From an uncultured Gammaproteobacteria bacterium (lineage in GTDB: Bacteria > Pseudomonadota > Gammaproteobacteria > Nitrosococcales > Methylophagaceae): a stretch of 64,000 bases of DNA. The translations under genes were made by a program, and so were the position numbers. Of this stretch, positions 1-10,091 are shown piece after piece (the stretch's first letter is position 1; each line of letters starts with the position of its first letter). Under the pieces are notes generated by a model. It did no database searches and had not been told where the DNA came from. It saw only the letters and a list, made by a program, of their open reading frames with translations. The stretch spans positions 157,796 to 221,795 of the forward strand of contig CAJQLA010000006.1 of the NCBI GenBank assembly GCA_905479075.1, in the 5' to 3' direction.

Positions 1-939
1 AATTTGTTCTGCTACGAGATCGGTGTCAGTGACTCGTTCAGTGACAGGATGTTCAACCTGGATACGGGTGTTCATTTCAATGAAATAAAACTCACCATCC
101 TGATATAAGAATTCAAATGTACCTGCACCTCGGTAGCCAATTCGAATACAGGCATCAGCACAGATTTTCCCCATTTTTTGGCGTAGCTCATCAGAAATGC
201 CTGGCGCTGGCGCTTCTTCTAATACTTTTTGATGGCGACGCTGCATTGAGCAATCTCTTTCACCTAGATGAATAGCGTTGCCGTGTTGATCTGCAAGAAC
301 TTGGAATTCGACATGGCGCGGGTCTTCTAAAAACTTTTCCATATAAACCATATCATTAGCAAAGGCTGCTTTTGCTTCACTTTTCGTCAAGGCAATCGCA
401 TTTAACAAGTGCGCTTCACTATGGACCTCGCGCATGCCTCTACCACCACCACCACCGGATGCTTTAATGATAATCGGATAGCCAATTTGTCGGGCTAGTT
501 CTAGGTTTCTATTATCATCATCAGTTAGTGGACCATCAGAACCTGGAACACAAGGTACGCCGGCTTCTTTCATTGCGGCAATAGCGGAAACTTTATCACC
601 CATTAGACGAATTGTTTCTGCCTTTGGTCCAATAAAGATAAAGCCACTTTGTTCAACACGCTCAGAAAAATCAGCATTTTCTGACAAAAAGCCATAACCC
701 GGATGAATAGCGGATGCATCTGTGATTTCTGCGGCACTGATCAGTGCCGGAATATTAAGATAACTTTCATTTGAGGGTGCCGGACCAATACAAACAGTTT
801 CATCTGCTAATAAAACATGCTTTAAATCACGATCTACATCGGAATGGACGGCGACAGTTTTAATACCTAGTTCTCGACAAGCTCGAAGGACACGGAGAGC
901 TATCTCTCCACGATTAGCGATGACAATTTTTTCTATCAT
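1..939 (-). CDS. accC: Acetyl-CoA carboxylase biotin carboxylase subunit, 3' end beyond window
   Basis: Biotin carboxylase carboxylates the biotin of AccB with ATP and bicarbonate, the first half of the acetyl-CoA carboxylase reaction in fatty-acid synthesis. Reading leftward from ATG at 939 the frame is open to base 1, giving the first 313 codons of a protein normally about 447 residues long. Visible are the N-terminal [15 protein letters not shown], the glycine-rich ATP-grasp loop [12 protein letters not shown], the [10 protein letters not shown] motif and the active-site segment [16 protein letters not shown]. It follows accB by 59 bases on the same strand, the usual accBC order. The cut is only the window edge. 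Confidence 0.96.
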   Translation of the reverse strand, partial: MIEKIVIANRGEIALRVLRACRELGIKTVAVHSDVDRDLKHVLLADETVCIGPAPSNESYLNIPALISAAEITDASAIHPGYGFLSENADFSERVEQSGFIFIGPKAETIRLMGDKVSAIAAMKEAGVPCVPGSDGPLTDDDNRNLELARQIGYPIIIKASGGGGGRGMREVHSEAHLLNAIALTKSEAKAAFANDMVYMEKFLEDPRHVEFQVLADQHGNAIHLGERDCSMQRRHQKVLEEAPAPGISDELRQKMGKICADACIRIGYRGAGTFEFLYQDGEFYFIEMNTRIQVEHPVTERVTDTDLVAEQI

Positions 940-998
940 GATGATTCTATATCCACAATTTGGTATGCGAGTAAGTTAAAAATAACGTTAAAACAGTG

Positions 999-1463
999 TT
1001 ATTCAATAACAATGAGAGGTTCACCAAACTCAACTGGGTGACCATTTTCAACCAGAATTGCTTTTACTGTACCGCTACGATCTGATTCGATTTGATTAAA
1101 CATTTTCATCGCTTCGATGATACAGATAACATCACCTTCAGAGACCGTTTGACCGACTTCAACAAATGCTGCTGATTCTGGAGATGAAGAACGATAGAAT
1201 GTGCCTACCATTGGAGATGTCACGGCGTTTGCAGTGCTAGGCGCTGCCGTTGCGGGTGTTTCATCAGCAGCGGGAGCAGGTGCAGCTGCTGCAGCGGGGG
1301 CAGGACTTGGTGCATACTGCATAGCAGGTGCTTGCATCATGACCTGATTGTTGGGCCCAGAGCGGCTAATGCGAACAGATTCTTCTCCTTCCTGAATTTC
1401 AATTTCAGCGACGTCAGATTCTTGAATTAAATCGATCAGTTTTTTTATCTTACGAATGTCCAT
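999..1463 (-). CDS. accB: Biotin carboxyl carrier protein of acetyl-CoA carboxylase
   Basis: Carries the biotin that shuttles carboxyl between AccC and the AccA/AccD transferase. The 154-residue protein has the typical three parts: an N-terminal region [14 protein letters not shown], a flexible Ala/Pro linker (about residues 45-80), and a C-terminal biotinyl domain with the EAMKMF motif, where Lys120 is the biotin site. A short AAGG ribosome-binding sequence precedes the ATG. It sits between aroQ and accC, all reading leftward, an arrangement common in gammaproteobacteria. Confidence 0.97.
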   Translation of the reverse strand: MDIRKIKKLIDLIQESDVAEIEIQEGEESVRISRSGPNNQVMMQAPAMQYAPSPAPAAAAAPAPAADETPATAAPSTANAVTSPMVGTFYRSSSPESAAFVEVGQTVSEGDVICIIEAMKMFNQIESDRSGTVKAILVENGHPVEFGEPLIVIE

Positions 1464-1478
1464 AGAGTAACCTTAAGA

Positions 1479-1916
1479 TTAGTGAATATTTTTAATTGCT
1501 GCCTGCAAGGCAAGTTCATAGCCTTGAGCGCCTAGGCCGCAGATCATGCCAAAGGCAATATCTGTGAGGTAGGAATGATGACGAAATGACTCTCTTGCTT
1601 GTACGTTCGATAGGTGTACTTCAATAAAAGGTATTTCTACTGCCGCTAATGCGTCGCGAATTGCAACGCTGGTGTGAGTGAAAGCAGCAGGGTTAATAAT
1701 AATAAAATGAATATCAGCAGTACGTGCGTTGTGTATTTTATTAACAAGCTCATGCTCAGCATTGCTTTGAAAGCTTTCTAATTTATGGCCGCGTTCGCTG
1801 GCATATTGTGTTAAATGGGTAATAATACCCTCTAAAGTATCAGCGCCGTAGTGTTCAGGCTCTCGTGTACCTAGCAGATTTAAATTTGGGCCATTAAGGA
1901 CTAAAAAATTTGCCAT
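1479..1916 (-). CDS. aroQ: Type II 3-dehydroquinate dehydratase
   Basis: Third step of the shikimate pathway, dehydrating 3-dehydroquinate to 3-dehydroshikimate in the cytoplasm. The length of 145 residues is that of the small dodecameric type II enzyme. Diagnostic segments are [20 protein letters not shown] near the N-terminus (with the catalytic Tyr), [13 protein letters not shown] (with the catalytic His region) and [18 protein letters not shown]. It is the first gene of the aroQ-accB-accC unit, 15 bases upstream of accB. aroK and aroB lie elsewhere in the window at 44482-46098. Confidence 0.97.
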   Translation of the reverse strand: MANFLVLNGPNLNLLGTREPEHYGADTLEGIITHLTQYASERGHKLESFQSNAEHELVNKIHNARTADIHFIIINPAAFTHTSVAIRDALAAVEIPFIEVHLSNVQARESFRHHSYLTDIAFGMICGLGAQGYELALQAAIKNIH

Positions 1917-2043
1917 TTTTGGGTTAGGAACCTAGAACAATGAATATTCGGCAGATTCTGCACTATAAGTGTTTAATTGTCCAGTTTTTAAGTAAAAAAA
2001 GGGCTTTTTTGTCGCTAAGTTCGCCGAACTAGAAAAATTAGGC

Positions 2044-3876
2044 CTACAATGCGCTAGCCGGTAGTTTTGCTAAATGTTGTAATAAACCTTCGGCATCGAT
2101 TGCGCCAACCAAGCGGTATTGCTTGTACTCATTGCCATTAGCATCAAAAAATAGGAGGGTTGGTGGTCCGAAGAGGCCGAATTCCTTTAATAGGGCTTTG
2201 TGATCATCAGTGTTATCGGTGAGGTCGACTTGTAATTTAGTCATATTAGACATCGCTTCGATTAGGTTGGGATCTTGGAAGGTTGTCAGCTCCATTGTTT
2301 TACAATCAGTACACCAGTCGGCATAGAGGTCGAGCATCGCTATACGATCGTACTGGGCAAGTTGTTGGTTTAGATCATCAAGGTTGTTTATTTGAGTAAA
2401 GGTGATGCCATGCGAACTGATACTACTGTTGCTTGCTGATGCCATAGTTAGGCCATGCAATGGCTGCCAGATACTGCGACTACCGCTAGCGCCACCAATA
2501 ATTAATAAGCTACCGTAGATAAGCACAATCATGCCGCTACCTTTGAGTAGTTTTTCCCAACCACTAGACTCTATATTGAGGGTATTGAGCGCACCAAGGT
2601 AGATAGCGGTAATGATAAATAAGCTACCCCATAATAGTAATGCGACTGATTCAGGGATGATTCTTTCTAATAGCCAGATTGCTAAGGCAAGCATTAATAC
2701 GCCGAATATATACTTGATACTGTTCATCCAACCACCCGCTTTGGGCAGGAGGGATCCTGCTGAAGTACCAATAACAATGAGAGGTAGCCCCATGCCCATG
2801 CTCAGTGAAAATAGGGCTGTTCCACCGAGAACCGGATCGCCGTGCTGACCGATAAAAATTAATGCTCCGGCTAATGGCGGTGCTAAACAGGGCCCAACAA
2901 TAAGGCCTGACAGCAAACCCATTATACCAACACCAAGTAGTTTGCCTCCTTCCTGATTATGGCTCATTTGGTGGAGACGGTTTTGTAAGCCATGGGGGAG
3001 CTGAAGCTCATAGAGGCCAAACATAGAGAGCGATAAGAGAACAAATAAGGCACTAAAGCTACCAATAACCCATGGGTTTTGTAGCAAAGATTGTAAGTTT
3101 TCTCCCAGCAAGCCAGTGATGACCCCAGCAAGGGTGTATGTAATGGACATGGCGAGCACATAGGTTAACGATAAGATAAATGCCCGACGTGTTGTAATGT
3201 GTTCTCCTTCACCCACGATAATGCTGGAGAGGATTGGAATCATCGGAAACACGCATGGTGTGAAAGCGAGTAAAAGTCCTAAGCCGAAAAACCCAAGGAT
3301 AATTTTTCCAATACCATCGTTAGCCAAGCTGTGGGCAATTTTATCTTGCTCAGAAAACGGTAGTTCTATATCGGTTTCAGTTGATGTCAGACTTGGCGGT
3401 GCAGATTGTGTCGTTTCTGCAAGTTGTAATGTGAATTGTTTTTTTGTTGGCGGGTAGCAGATATTAAACGTCTCGGAACAGCCCTGATAATGTGCTGTAA
3501 ACGTGATTTCTTGCGCAAGATTGGTACGACTGAGCGGTAATACAATATCGGTATCATGATGATAAACCTCTGTCGGACCAAAAATTTCATCGATCTTGTT
3601 TTCACCCGCGGGTAGTGTGTAACCCTGCAGCTGAATGGGGTGTTCACCGCTAAGTTCAAATTTAATTTTGTCACGATAGATATAATTACCATCGGCTATG
3701 ACAAAACGTCCAAGTAATGTCTGTTGATCTTGGATATGAACCGAAAATGAAAATGCTTCATCCATGGGTGGAGGTGTATCATTCGCTGAAAGTGACCCCG
3801 TGCCCTCAAATAGTCCTCCATTTACCTGGAGGGGCAAGGCGATTGTGAATAAAAGCAATAATAAAATTTTTTTCAT
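2044..3876 (-). CDS. dsbD: Thiol:disulfide interchange protein DsbD
   Basis: Inner-membrane reductant conduit that passes electrons from cytoplasmic thioredoxin to periplasmic DsbC/DsbE-type proteins and cytochrome c maturation. The 610 residues show a signal peptide (MKKILLLLLFTIALPLQ), a periplasmic alpha domain with the cysteine pair CSETFNIC, eight or so membrane segments carrying TPCVFPMIP and VGPCLAPPL (the two redox cysteines of the beta domain), and a C-terminal thioredoxin-like gamma domain with ADWCTDCK. Length and domain order match full-length DsbD. It is divergent from the phosphate permease at 4029, with about 150 bases between them. Supply of reductant fits the c-type cytochromes a methylotroph needs. 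Confidence 0.96.
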   Translation of the reverse strand: MKKILLLLLFTIALPLQVNGGLFEGTGSLSANDTPPPMDEAFSFSVHIQDQQTLLGRFVIADGNYIYRDKIKFELSGEHPIQLQGYTLPAGENKIDEIFGPTEVYHHDTDIVLPLSRTNLAQEITFTAHYQGCSETFNICYPPTKKQFTLQLAETTQSAPPSLTSTETDIELPFSEQDKIAHSLANDGIGKIILGFFGLGLLLAFTPCVFPMIPILSSIIVGEGEHITTRRAFILSLTYVLAMSITYTLAGVITGLLGENLQSLLQNPWVIGSFSALFVLLSLSMFGLYELQLPHGLQNRLHQMSHNQEGGKLLGVGIMGLLSGLIVGPCLAPPLAGALIFIGQHGDPVLGGTALFSLSMGMGLPLIVIGTSAGSLLPKAGGWMNSIKYIFGVLMLALAIWLLERIIPESVALLLWGSLFIITAIYLGALNTLNIESSGWEKLLKGSGMIVLIYGSLLIIGGASGSRSIWQPLHGLTMASASNSSISSHGITFTQINNLDDLNQQLAQYDRIAMLDLYADWCTDCKTMELTTFQDPNLIEAMSNMTKLQVDLTDNTDDHKALLKEFGLFGPPTLLFFDANGNEYKQYRLVGAIDAEGLLQHLAKLPASAL

Positions 3877-4028
3877 AAGTTTTAGTAACGGTTCGCAATA
3901 TTAGTGTATTGATAGACTTAGTTGACTAGTAATTGTTTCATTTTTCGAGAGAAAAAACTAATTTAGTATGATTTAAGTTTCGTTAATGGTAACGTTTTGT
4001 GGCATTTAATTAATGGTGTTTATTTACT

Positions 4029-5678
4029 GTGGAAATAAAGAAAATTCACGAATTAGAACAACGAGCAATTGAAAAGAGTGGAATTGAGTTAGCACGTTTG
4101 GGGTTTGCCCTATTCTTTCTTGTTGCAATTTTAGCGTTTAGTTTTGCCACTACAGGCGATATTCCGAACCATATTTTCTTAGCGGTAGCCGCTGTTTTCG
4201 GTGGTTATATGGCAATGAATATTGGCGCCAATGATGTTGCTAATAATGTAGGTCCAGCTGTCGGGTCCAAGGCATTAACGATGACAGGTGCGATTATTAT
4301 CGCCATGATATTTGAAGCCGGCGGCGCATTTATTGCGGGTGGTGAAGTGGTTTCTACCATTAAAAAAGGCATCATAAATATTGAGTCATTTGGTGACGAT
4401 ACAGATAGCTTTTTATGGGCAATGATGGCAGCCTTGATGGCAGCAGCACTCTGGCTAAACTTAGCCACAATGGCAAGGGCACCCGTATCGACAACACATT
4501 CCATTGTTGGTGGTGTGATGGGGGCGGGGATCGCCGCTTCTGGTTTTGGCATCGTTGATTGGGGAACCATGGCCAAAATTGCTAGTTCTTGGGTTATATC
4601 ACCTGTGATTGGCGGTGTTATTGCCGCGTCATTTTTACTTGCGATTAAAAAAACGATCATCTTTAAAAAGAATAAAATTCAAGCTTCTTATAAATGGGTT
4701 CCAGTCTATGTCGCTATCATGTCATGGGCTTTTGTGACCTATCTTATTTTGAAAGGTTTAAAGAAAATTTGGCCTGATCTATTAACAGTAGTGAATGACT
4801 TCACTTTTTTCACAGTTGAGGTTACTAAAAAGCCGAGTTTTGCAGCAGCAGCAACAATAGGCTTGGTAATAGCTGTTATTGTTTTTGTTTGGCTCAGAAA
4901 TAGGCTTAAAGGCAAATTAGCAACATTAGGCAATGATCGCGATAGCGTTAATATCTTATTTACCATCCCACTTATTTTTGCTGCTGCTTTATTGAGTTTT
5001 GCCCATGGCGCTAATGATGTGGCCAATGCGATTGGCCCTTTAGCGGCAATTAATGATGCGGTGATGACGGGTGGGATTTCAGCCAAAGCAGAGATTCCTT
5101 TTTGGGTGATGGCTGTTGGTGCCTTTGGTATTGCTATTGGTTTAGCTTTGTATGGCCCCCGCCTGATTAAAACAGTTGGTAGCGAAATAACTGAACTTGA
5201 TCAGACGCGTGCATTTTCTATTGCTATGGCAGCAGCTATTACTGTGATTATCGCCAGCCAGTTGGGTCTGCCAGTTAGTTCAACTCATATCGCTATTGGT
5301 GGCATTTTTGGTGTCGGTTTTTTAAGAGAGTGGTTGGATAAAACGCAATCCATTGAATACGAGATTGAGAAAGACAAAGCAGAGATAAAAGATGAGAAGA
5401 AATTGCTAATTGCAATGGAAGAAGAACTGAAAAGTTTGGAAGCTAAAGCAGAAAAAAATGAGCAAGATTATCAGCGTATATCGATTTTATACCGTCAAAT
5501 AAACGAAGAAAAAAGCGTTATCAAAGGCGTGAAAAAATCATTGAAAGAAGAACAGAAAACACTGTATGTCAAACGAGGAATGGTGAAGAAAATCATCACA
5601 GCTTGGTTAATCACAGTGCCTTCAGCTGCAGTTTTGGCGGCAGCAATCTTTTATATGATTAAAGGTGTTATGTCTTAG
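4029..5678 (+). CDS. Inorganic phosphate transporter, Pit family, with C-terminal coiled coil
   Basis: Low-affinity, cation-coupled phosphate permease of the inner membrane. Both halves carry the PHO4 signature: GANDVANNVGPAVGSKAL (about residue 66) and GANDVANAIGPLAAIND (about residue 326). Each is embedded in hydrophobic segments, and PVSTTHSIVGG and PVSSTHIAIGG follow. The start used is GTG at 4029; no strong ribosome-binding site is visible. Unusual is a long charged heptad-like stretch (about residues 440-520, rich in Glu, Lys and Leu) before the last membrane segment, making the protein 549 residues. The gene precedes recQ by 49 bases and the Pho regulon by about 4 kb; no Pho box is visible in front of it. 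Confidence 0.93.
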   Translation: MEIKKIHELEQRAIEKSGIELARLGFALFFLVAILAFSFATTGDIPNHIFLAVAAVFGGYMAMNIGANDVANNVGPAVGSKALTMTGAIIIAMIFEAGGAFIAGGEVVSTIKKGIINIESFGDDTDSFLWAMMAALMAAALWLNLATMARAPVSTTHSIVGGVMGAGIAASGFGIVDWGTMAKIASSWVISPVIGGVIAASFLLAIKKTIIFKKNKIQASYKWVPVYVAIMSWAFVTYLILKGLKKIWPDLLTVVNDFTFFTVEVTKKPSFAAAATIGLVIAVIVFVWLRNRLKGKLATLGNDRDSVNILFTIPLIFAAALLSFAHGANDVANAIGPLAAINDAVMTGGISAKAEIPFWVMAVGAFGIAIGLALYGPRLIKTVGSEITELDQTRAFSIAMAAAITVIIASQLGLPVSSTHIAIGGIFGVGFLREWLDKTQSIEYEIEKDKAEIKDEKKLLIAMEEELKSLEAKAEKNEQDYQRISILYRQINEEKSVIKGVKKSLKEEQKTLYVKRGMVKKIITAWLITVPSAAVLAAAIFYMIKGVMS

Positions 5679-5727
5679 TTAAGCTTCGTCATGAGAATGA
5701 AGTAACGAGTGAAAAAATAAAGATGCC

Positions 5728-7842
5728 ATGCAGCAGGCTAAGCACATTCTTAAATCAATTTTCGGCTATGGCGGTTTTCGCCATCAGCAACAAGATGTCA
5801 TTCAAACGCTATTAGATGGTCGTGATGCCTTAGTTTTAATGCCTACAGGTGGCGGTAAGTCACTGTGTTATCAAATCCCTGCTTTGATGAGGGAAGGCAT
5901 TACTATTGTTGTCTCTCCATTGATTGCCTTAATGCAGGATCAGGTTGACTCATTAAAACAGTTGGGCGTGAAAGCCGCCTTTATCAACTCAAGTCAGACT
6001 GAGCTAGAAACCGAGCAGGTAAAACAGCAGATGCTGTCAGCTACATTAGATATTATCTATATAGCGCCAGAACGATTAATCACAGATTCAATGTTAGGGT
6101 TGCTTTCGCAGTGCCGTTTGGCTTTATTTGCTGTTGATGAAGCTCATTGTGTTTCGCAGTGGGGACATGACTTTCGTCCTGTTTACCAGCAATTAAAAAT
6201 ACTACATCAGCGTTACCCGGATATACCTAGAGTGGCATTAACTGCAACAGCAGATAAACGTACACAGCAAGAAATAATCAAACAATTAGACTTGGCGGAC
6301 GCGCGATTGTTTATCAATAGCTTTGATCGTCCAAATATTCATTATGCAATTTCTCAAAGTAATAATGCAAAGCAACAACTGTGGCGATTTTTACAAGAAA
6401 ATCATGCTGAAGATGCAGGTATTGTTTATTGCCTATCACGTAAAAAAGTAGAAGCAATAGCCCAATGGCTGACTGAACAGGGGCGAGAAGCGCTGCCTTA
6501 CCATGCGGGTCTTCCGCAATCACAACGACAACAGAATCAGCAGCGTTTTTTACGTGAAGACAAATTGATTATTGTTGCGACGATTGCTTTTGGGATGGGG
6601 ATAGATAAGCCCGATGTCCGTTTTGTTGCTCATTTGAGCCTGCCTAAAAGCGTTGAGGCCTATTATCAGGAAACGGGTCGAGCAGGAAGGGACGGACAAA
6701 TTGCCAATGCCTGGATGGTTTATGGGTTGCAAGATGTGCTGACTTTGCGGCAGTTTATGCGTGATTCGAATGCTGAGGAACGATATAAGCAAATAGAACA
6801 TCAAAAGCTCGAATCAATGTTGGGTTTATGTGAATTAATCACTTGCCGTAGACAGAGCTTATTAGCATACTTTGATGAGCAAACCGAGCAACAGTGTGGT
6901 CGATGTGATAACTGTATCAGTCCACCAGAGCAATGGGATGCGACGGAGTCAGCTCAAAAAGCGTTATCGTGTGTTTTTAGGACAGGGCAACGCTTTGGCG
7001 TGAATTACCTAATTAATACTTTATTGGGTAAAGAAGATGATCGTATTATTCAATACGGCCATCATACTTTGAGCACGTTTGGTATTGGCAAGGCCTTGTC
7101 GAATCACGAGTGGCATAGTGTGTTTAGGCAACTGCTTACCTTGGGCTATATAGATTCTGATGTAGAAAAATTTGGTGCATTAATTCTGACAGAGAAAAGT
7201 CGTCCTTTATTAAGTGGCACACAAAACTTGATGCTAAGGAAACCCGCAAAACAAGAATCTACAGTTAAGAAAAAGGCCCAAAAAGGGGATGTGAAACCGC
7301 AAGACATTCCTTTATGGGAAGCGCTAAAAGCACAGCGCTTGGATTTGGCACAAGAGTATGGTGTACCGCCGTATGTTATTTTCCATGATGCAACCTTACT
7401 AGAAATAGTGAGACAAAGACCTTCCACCATGGCTGATATGAGTAAAATATCGGGAGTTGGTCAACAAAAACTGCAGCGCTACGGAAAGTTTTTTTTAGAA
7501 GAGGTGAAGCGTTATCCCTTAGCGGCACTATTACAGAATAATTTATCGGCAACAATTAATGAGACGCTTATGTTGCTTCAACAAGGTTCAAGTCCAAGTG
7601 AGATCGCCAAACAACGAGAGCTTAGTTTAAGTACTGTTTATAACCATTTGGCTGGCGCAATCGAAGTCGGTTTAATTACAGCGATGGACGTAATTAGTCT
7701 GAAAGAAGCTGAATATAAAAGTATTGTTGCTATGATTGAATCATTTGATACAGAAGAGCAGGGCCGTTTGAAACCGGTCTATGATGCTTTTGAGGGTGAG
7801 TATGATTATGGTGTTATTCGTTGCATCCAAGCCTCATTGTAG
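5728..7842 (+). CDS. recQ: ATP-dependent DNA helicase RecQ
   Basis: 3'-5' DNA helicase for recombination and restart of stalled forks. The 704 residues contain the Walker A motif [16 protein letters not shown] (about 35-50), the DEAH box [15 protein letters not shown], motif [12 protein letters not shown], a zinc-binding segment with CELITCRR and CGRCDNC, an RQC winged-helix region and an HRDC domain ([15 protein letters not shown] to YGKFFLEEV). After the HRDC there is an extra helix-turn-helix-like region of about 90 residues ([32 protein letters not shown]), resembling the HTH_40 extension known in some RecQ proteins and longer than the 609-residue E. coli enzyme. Confidence 0.96.
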   Translation: MQQAKHILKSIFGYGGFRHQQQDVIQTLLDGRDALVLMPTGGGKSLCYQIPALMREGITIVVSPLIALMQDQVDSLKQLGVKAAFINSSQTELETEQVKQQMLSATLDIIYIAPERLITDSMLGLLSQCRLALFAVDEAHCVSQWGHDFRPVYQQLKILHQRYPDIPRVALTATADKRTQQEIIKQLDLADARLFINSFDRPNIHYAISQSNNAKQQLWRFLQENHAEDAGIVYCLSRKKVEAIAQWLTEQGREALPYHAGLPQSQRQQNQQRFLREDKLIIVATIAFGMGIDKPDVRFVAHLSLPKSVEAYYQETGRAGRDGQIANAWMVYGLQDVLTLRQFMRDSNAEERYKQIEHQKLESMLGLCELITCRRQSLLAYFDEQTEQQCGRCDNCISPPEQWDATESAQKALSCVFRTGQRFGVNYLINTLLGKEDDRIIQYGHHTLSTFGIGKALSNHEWHSVFRQLLTLGYIDSDVEKFGALILTEKSRPLLSGTQNLMLRKPAKQESTVKKKAQKGDVKPQDIPLWEALKAQRLDLAQEYGVPPYVIFHDATLLEIVRQRPSTMADMSKISGVGQQKLQRYGKFFLEEVKRYPLAALLQNNLSATINETLMLLQQGSSPSEIAKQRELSLSTVYNHLAGAIEVGLITAMDVISLKEAEYKSIVAMIESFDTEEQGRLKPVYDAFEGEYDYGVIRCIQASL

Positions 7843-7893
7843 ATCACGATTAAAATACAGGGCTTAAGAAACTGTCCTTAAACCTCAAAAAGA

Positions 7894-7927
7894 GTGTTAT
7901 AAAATTGTCATATTTGTCAGATATGAT
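7894..7927 (+). promoter_or_regulatory. Pho box and -10 element of phoB
   Basis: Two half-sites spaced 11 bp apart, GTGTTAT (7894-7900) and TTGTCAT (7905-7911), resemble the PhoB-binding repeat CTGTCAT. Ten bases after the second comes TATGAT (7922-7927), a -10 hexamer, which is the geometry of PhoB-activated promoters where the Pho box replaces the -35. The first half-site is weak. Together these support autoregulation of phoBR. Confidence 0.6.
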
Positions 7928-7964
7928 AGTGGTTTCTTGTAGTGCAAAAGTTTAAGGTTACAGT

Positions 7965-8657
7965 ATGGCAACGAATATTTTAGTAGTAGAGGATGATGCA
8001 GCAATTAGAGATATGCTGTGCTTTTCTCTTCGGCATGCCGGTTATATCTGCGAAGCAGTCGGGGATGGGGAACGTGGGCTTGAAGCGGTAAAGTTGCAAA
8101 GACCCCACATTATTCTTTTAGATTGGATGCTCCCTGGTATTGACGGTATAGAATTTATTCGCCGTCTACGCTCCAATGACTATATGGCCGATATTCCTGT
8201 GATTATGTTGACAGCTAAAGGAGAGAGTGAGGACTTGGTGAAGGGGCTGAGTGTTGGTGCTGATGACTATGTTAATAAACCGTTTTCACCATCGGAGTTG
8301 GTTGCTAGAATTAAAGCTGTACTTCGTCGCTGTTCATTACCAGATACAGATGCTCAAGAAAGTTTAAAACATGGAACAGTCATGTTAGATATGAAAAGTC
8401 ATCGTCTATCCATTGGCGGTGACAGAGTGGATCTTGGCCCTACCGAGTTTAGACTGTTGCACTTCTTCATGAAGAATCCTGAAAGAGCCTATAGCCGTGG
8501 CCAATTGCTTGATCATGTCTGGGGCGATACCGTCTATATTGAGGAGCGAACAGTAGATGTCCATATCCGTCGTTTGCGTAAGGCGCTTGAATCATCTAAA
8601 AATGACCACCTTATTGAAACGGTACGTGGTGTAGGGTATCGATTTGCAGGTGAGTGA
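7965..8657 (+). CDS. phoB: Phosphate regulon response regulator PhoB
   Basis: DNA-binding response regulator that activates phosphate-starvation genes when phosphorylated by PhoR. The 230 residues comprise a receiver domain with the acidic pair EDD near the N-terminus, phosphoacceptor Asp in IILLDWMLPG, Thr in VIMLTAKGE and Lys in DDYVNKPFSP, followed by an OmpR-type winged-helix domain (LGPTEFRLLHFFMKNPERAYSR, RTVDVHIRRLRKAL). phoR follows after 7 bases, so the pair is co-transcribed. A Pho box lies just upstream. Confidence 0.97.
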   Translation: MATNILVVEDDAAIRDMLCFSLRHAGYICEAVGDGERGLEAVKLQRPHIILLDWMLPGIDGIEFIRRLRSNDYMADIPVIMLTAKGESEDLVKGLSVGADDYVNKPFSPSELVARIKAVLRRCSLPDTDAQESLKHGTVMLDMKSHRLSIGGDRVDLGPTEFRLLHFFMKNPERAYSRGQLLDHVWGDTVYIEERTVDVHIRRLRKALESSKNDHLIETVRGVGYRFAGE

Positions 8658-8664
8658 TTAATTA

Positions 8665-9957
8665 ATGGCTTGGGATTACTGGCGTTTTCTCGCCATCCTT
8701 AGTTTGTCTGGCTTTGTCGGACTTTTGTTTGATCAGATGGTGACGTTCTTATTTCTGGCATCATTTTTCTATGCTTTATGGCTGCAACGAAACTGGTTCC
8801 AGTTATTAAAATGGATGCAAAGACCTAAGAAGAATCAGAGTCCAAATGCTGTGGGTGTGATTGATGATGTCTGCCGTGAAGTGGAAAGAGTCCGCTTGCA
8901 GAATACCTCTCGTAAGAAAAAGCTGGGTGGTTATCTTAAACGTTTTCAATCCGCAACATCTGCATTGCCTGATGGCATCGTGGTACTGGGTGATTATGGT
9001 GAGGTTGACTGGGCAAATGATTCGGCCAAAATTCTAATGGGTGTCCGTTGGCCTAAAGATAGCAATGTCCGAGTTAACAACTTAATTCGAGACCCAGATT
9101 TTCAACAGCTTTTGGCGGGCCATGATGAGTTTGGAAGAACCGTTATGGTCAATTCTCCAGTTAATCCAGCAATACAGCTAGAAATCAAAATCGTTAAATA
9201 TATGGGTAGCGGTAGGATGTTGGTAGCTAGAGATATGACTCAAATAGTCAAACTACAAAAGATGCGCCGAGATTTTGTAGCTAATGTATCTCATGAGTTG
9301 AGAACCCCGCTGACGGTTTTGCGTGGCTATTTAGAAATGTTCAATGCTGATGATAGTACTCAAGAGCAATGGCAAGCTGCATTACCTGCAATGAAGCAGC
9401 AGGCAGAAAGAATGAGTGAGATGTTGCAGGAGCTATTATCTCTGTCACGCTTGGAAACAGGTGAGAAGGAGCTTCAAAATTCATCGACTGATATTGCAAA
9501 GCTACTTGAAGATGTTATTCAAGATGCTAAACAACTTAAACAATATCATGAGCATGACATTCAATTGAAACTAGAAACCGAGAAATGGTTATTAGTCGAT
9601 GCAGAAGAAATACGCAGCGCTATATCCAACTTGGTTTTTAATGCTGTCAAATATACTCCTGCGAAATGCGAAATTGTGATTCGTTGGGCTATTGAGCAAG
9701 AGAAGGCGTTAATTGAAGTAAGCGATAAAGGAGATGGTATTGCTGAATATCATCTAGAACGATTAACAGAACGCTTTTATCGTGTTGATAGTGGACGTTC
9801 ACAAGATGTCGGAGGGACGGGCTTAGGTCTTGCCATTGTAAAACATGTTTTGCAGCGACATGATGCAGAATTAAAGATATCGAGTGAACTAGGTAAAGGC
9901 ACACGATTTTCTTGTTATTTCCCAAAATCAAAAATGGTTGAAAAACCAAACCTTTAG
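8665..9957 (+). CDS. phoR: Phosphate regulon sensor histidine kinase PhoR
   Basis: Membrane-anchored sensor kinase that phosphorylates PhoB at low phosphate, under control of the PstSCAB transporter and PhoU. The 430 residues show one or two N-terminal membrane segments with no large periplasmic domain (typical of PhoR), a PAS-like region (about residues 95-190), the H-box FVANVSHELRTPLTVLRGYLE with the phosphorylated His, and ATPase N, G1 and G2 boxes (NLVFNAVKYTP, DKGDGI, GGTGLGLAIVKHVL). It ends 134 bases before pstS, in the gap holding the pst Pho boxes. Confidence 0.96.
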   Translation: MAWDYWRFLAILSLSGFVGLLFDQMVTFLFLASFFYALWLQRNWFQLLKWMQRPKKNQSPNAVGVIDDVCREVERVRLQNTSRKKKLGGYLKRFQSATSALPDGIVVLGDYGEVDWANDSAKILMGVRWPKDSNVRVNNLIRDPDFQQLLAGHDEFGRTVMVNSPVNPAIQLEIKIVKYMGSGRMLVARDMTQIVKLQKMRRDFVANVSHELRTPLTVLRGYLEMFNADDSTQEQWQAALPAMKQQAERMSEMLQELLSLSRLETGEKELQNSSTDIAKLLEDVIQDAKQLKQYHEHDIQLKLETEKWLLVDAEEIRSAISNLVFNAVKYTPAKCEIVIRWAIEQEKALIEVSDKGDGIAEYHLERLTERFYRVDSGRSQDVGGTGLGLAIVKHVLQRHDAELKISSELGKGTRFSCYFPKSKMVEKPNL

Positions 9958-9982
9958 AAATATACATCCCAAATAGAGGTGT

Positions 9983-10038
9983 TTGTCATATAACTGTCAT
10001 ATTGTTTTCATATCATTGTCACAGTTAAGTCGGATACT
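9983..10038 (+). promoter_or_regulatory. Four tandem Pho half-sites and -10 of pstS
   Basis: Four seven-base half-sites recur with exact 11-bp spacing: TTGTCAT (9983), CTGTCAT (9994), TTTTCAT (10005) and TTGTCAC (10016). This equals two adjacent Pho boxes. Ten bases after the last half-site is GATACT (10033-10038), a plausible -10. The spacing matches PhoB-dependent promoters, and the location between phoR and pstS fits high-level induction of the binding protein. Confidence 0.85.
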
Positions 10039-10091
10039 GCAAGGGTAACAAGTTTACAACTTATATTTTTTAACTTGGGAGTTGAACACAA

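Noticed and set aside
2018..2030. Small palindrome AGTTC-GCC-GAACT downstream of dsbD as a terminator
   Set aside because: The stem is only 5 bp and no T-run follows directly on the dsbD strand.
3981..3994. CGTTA-N4-TAACG inverted repeat upstream of the phosphate permease
   Set aside because: Arms of 5 bp in an AT-rich region are expected by chance, and no known operator matches.
4205..4660. Long antisense frames inside the phosphate permease (also 4739-5086)
   Set aside because: They are shadows of a repetitive Ala/Gly-rich membrane protein gene, with no family resemblance and no ribosome-binding site.
7863..7882. CTTAAG and CTTAAA near 7863-7882 as a third tandem box
   Set aside because: Spacing is 14 bp instead of 11, and the Pho box better explains this region.
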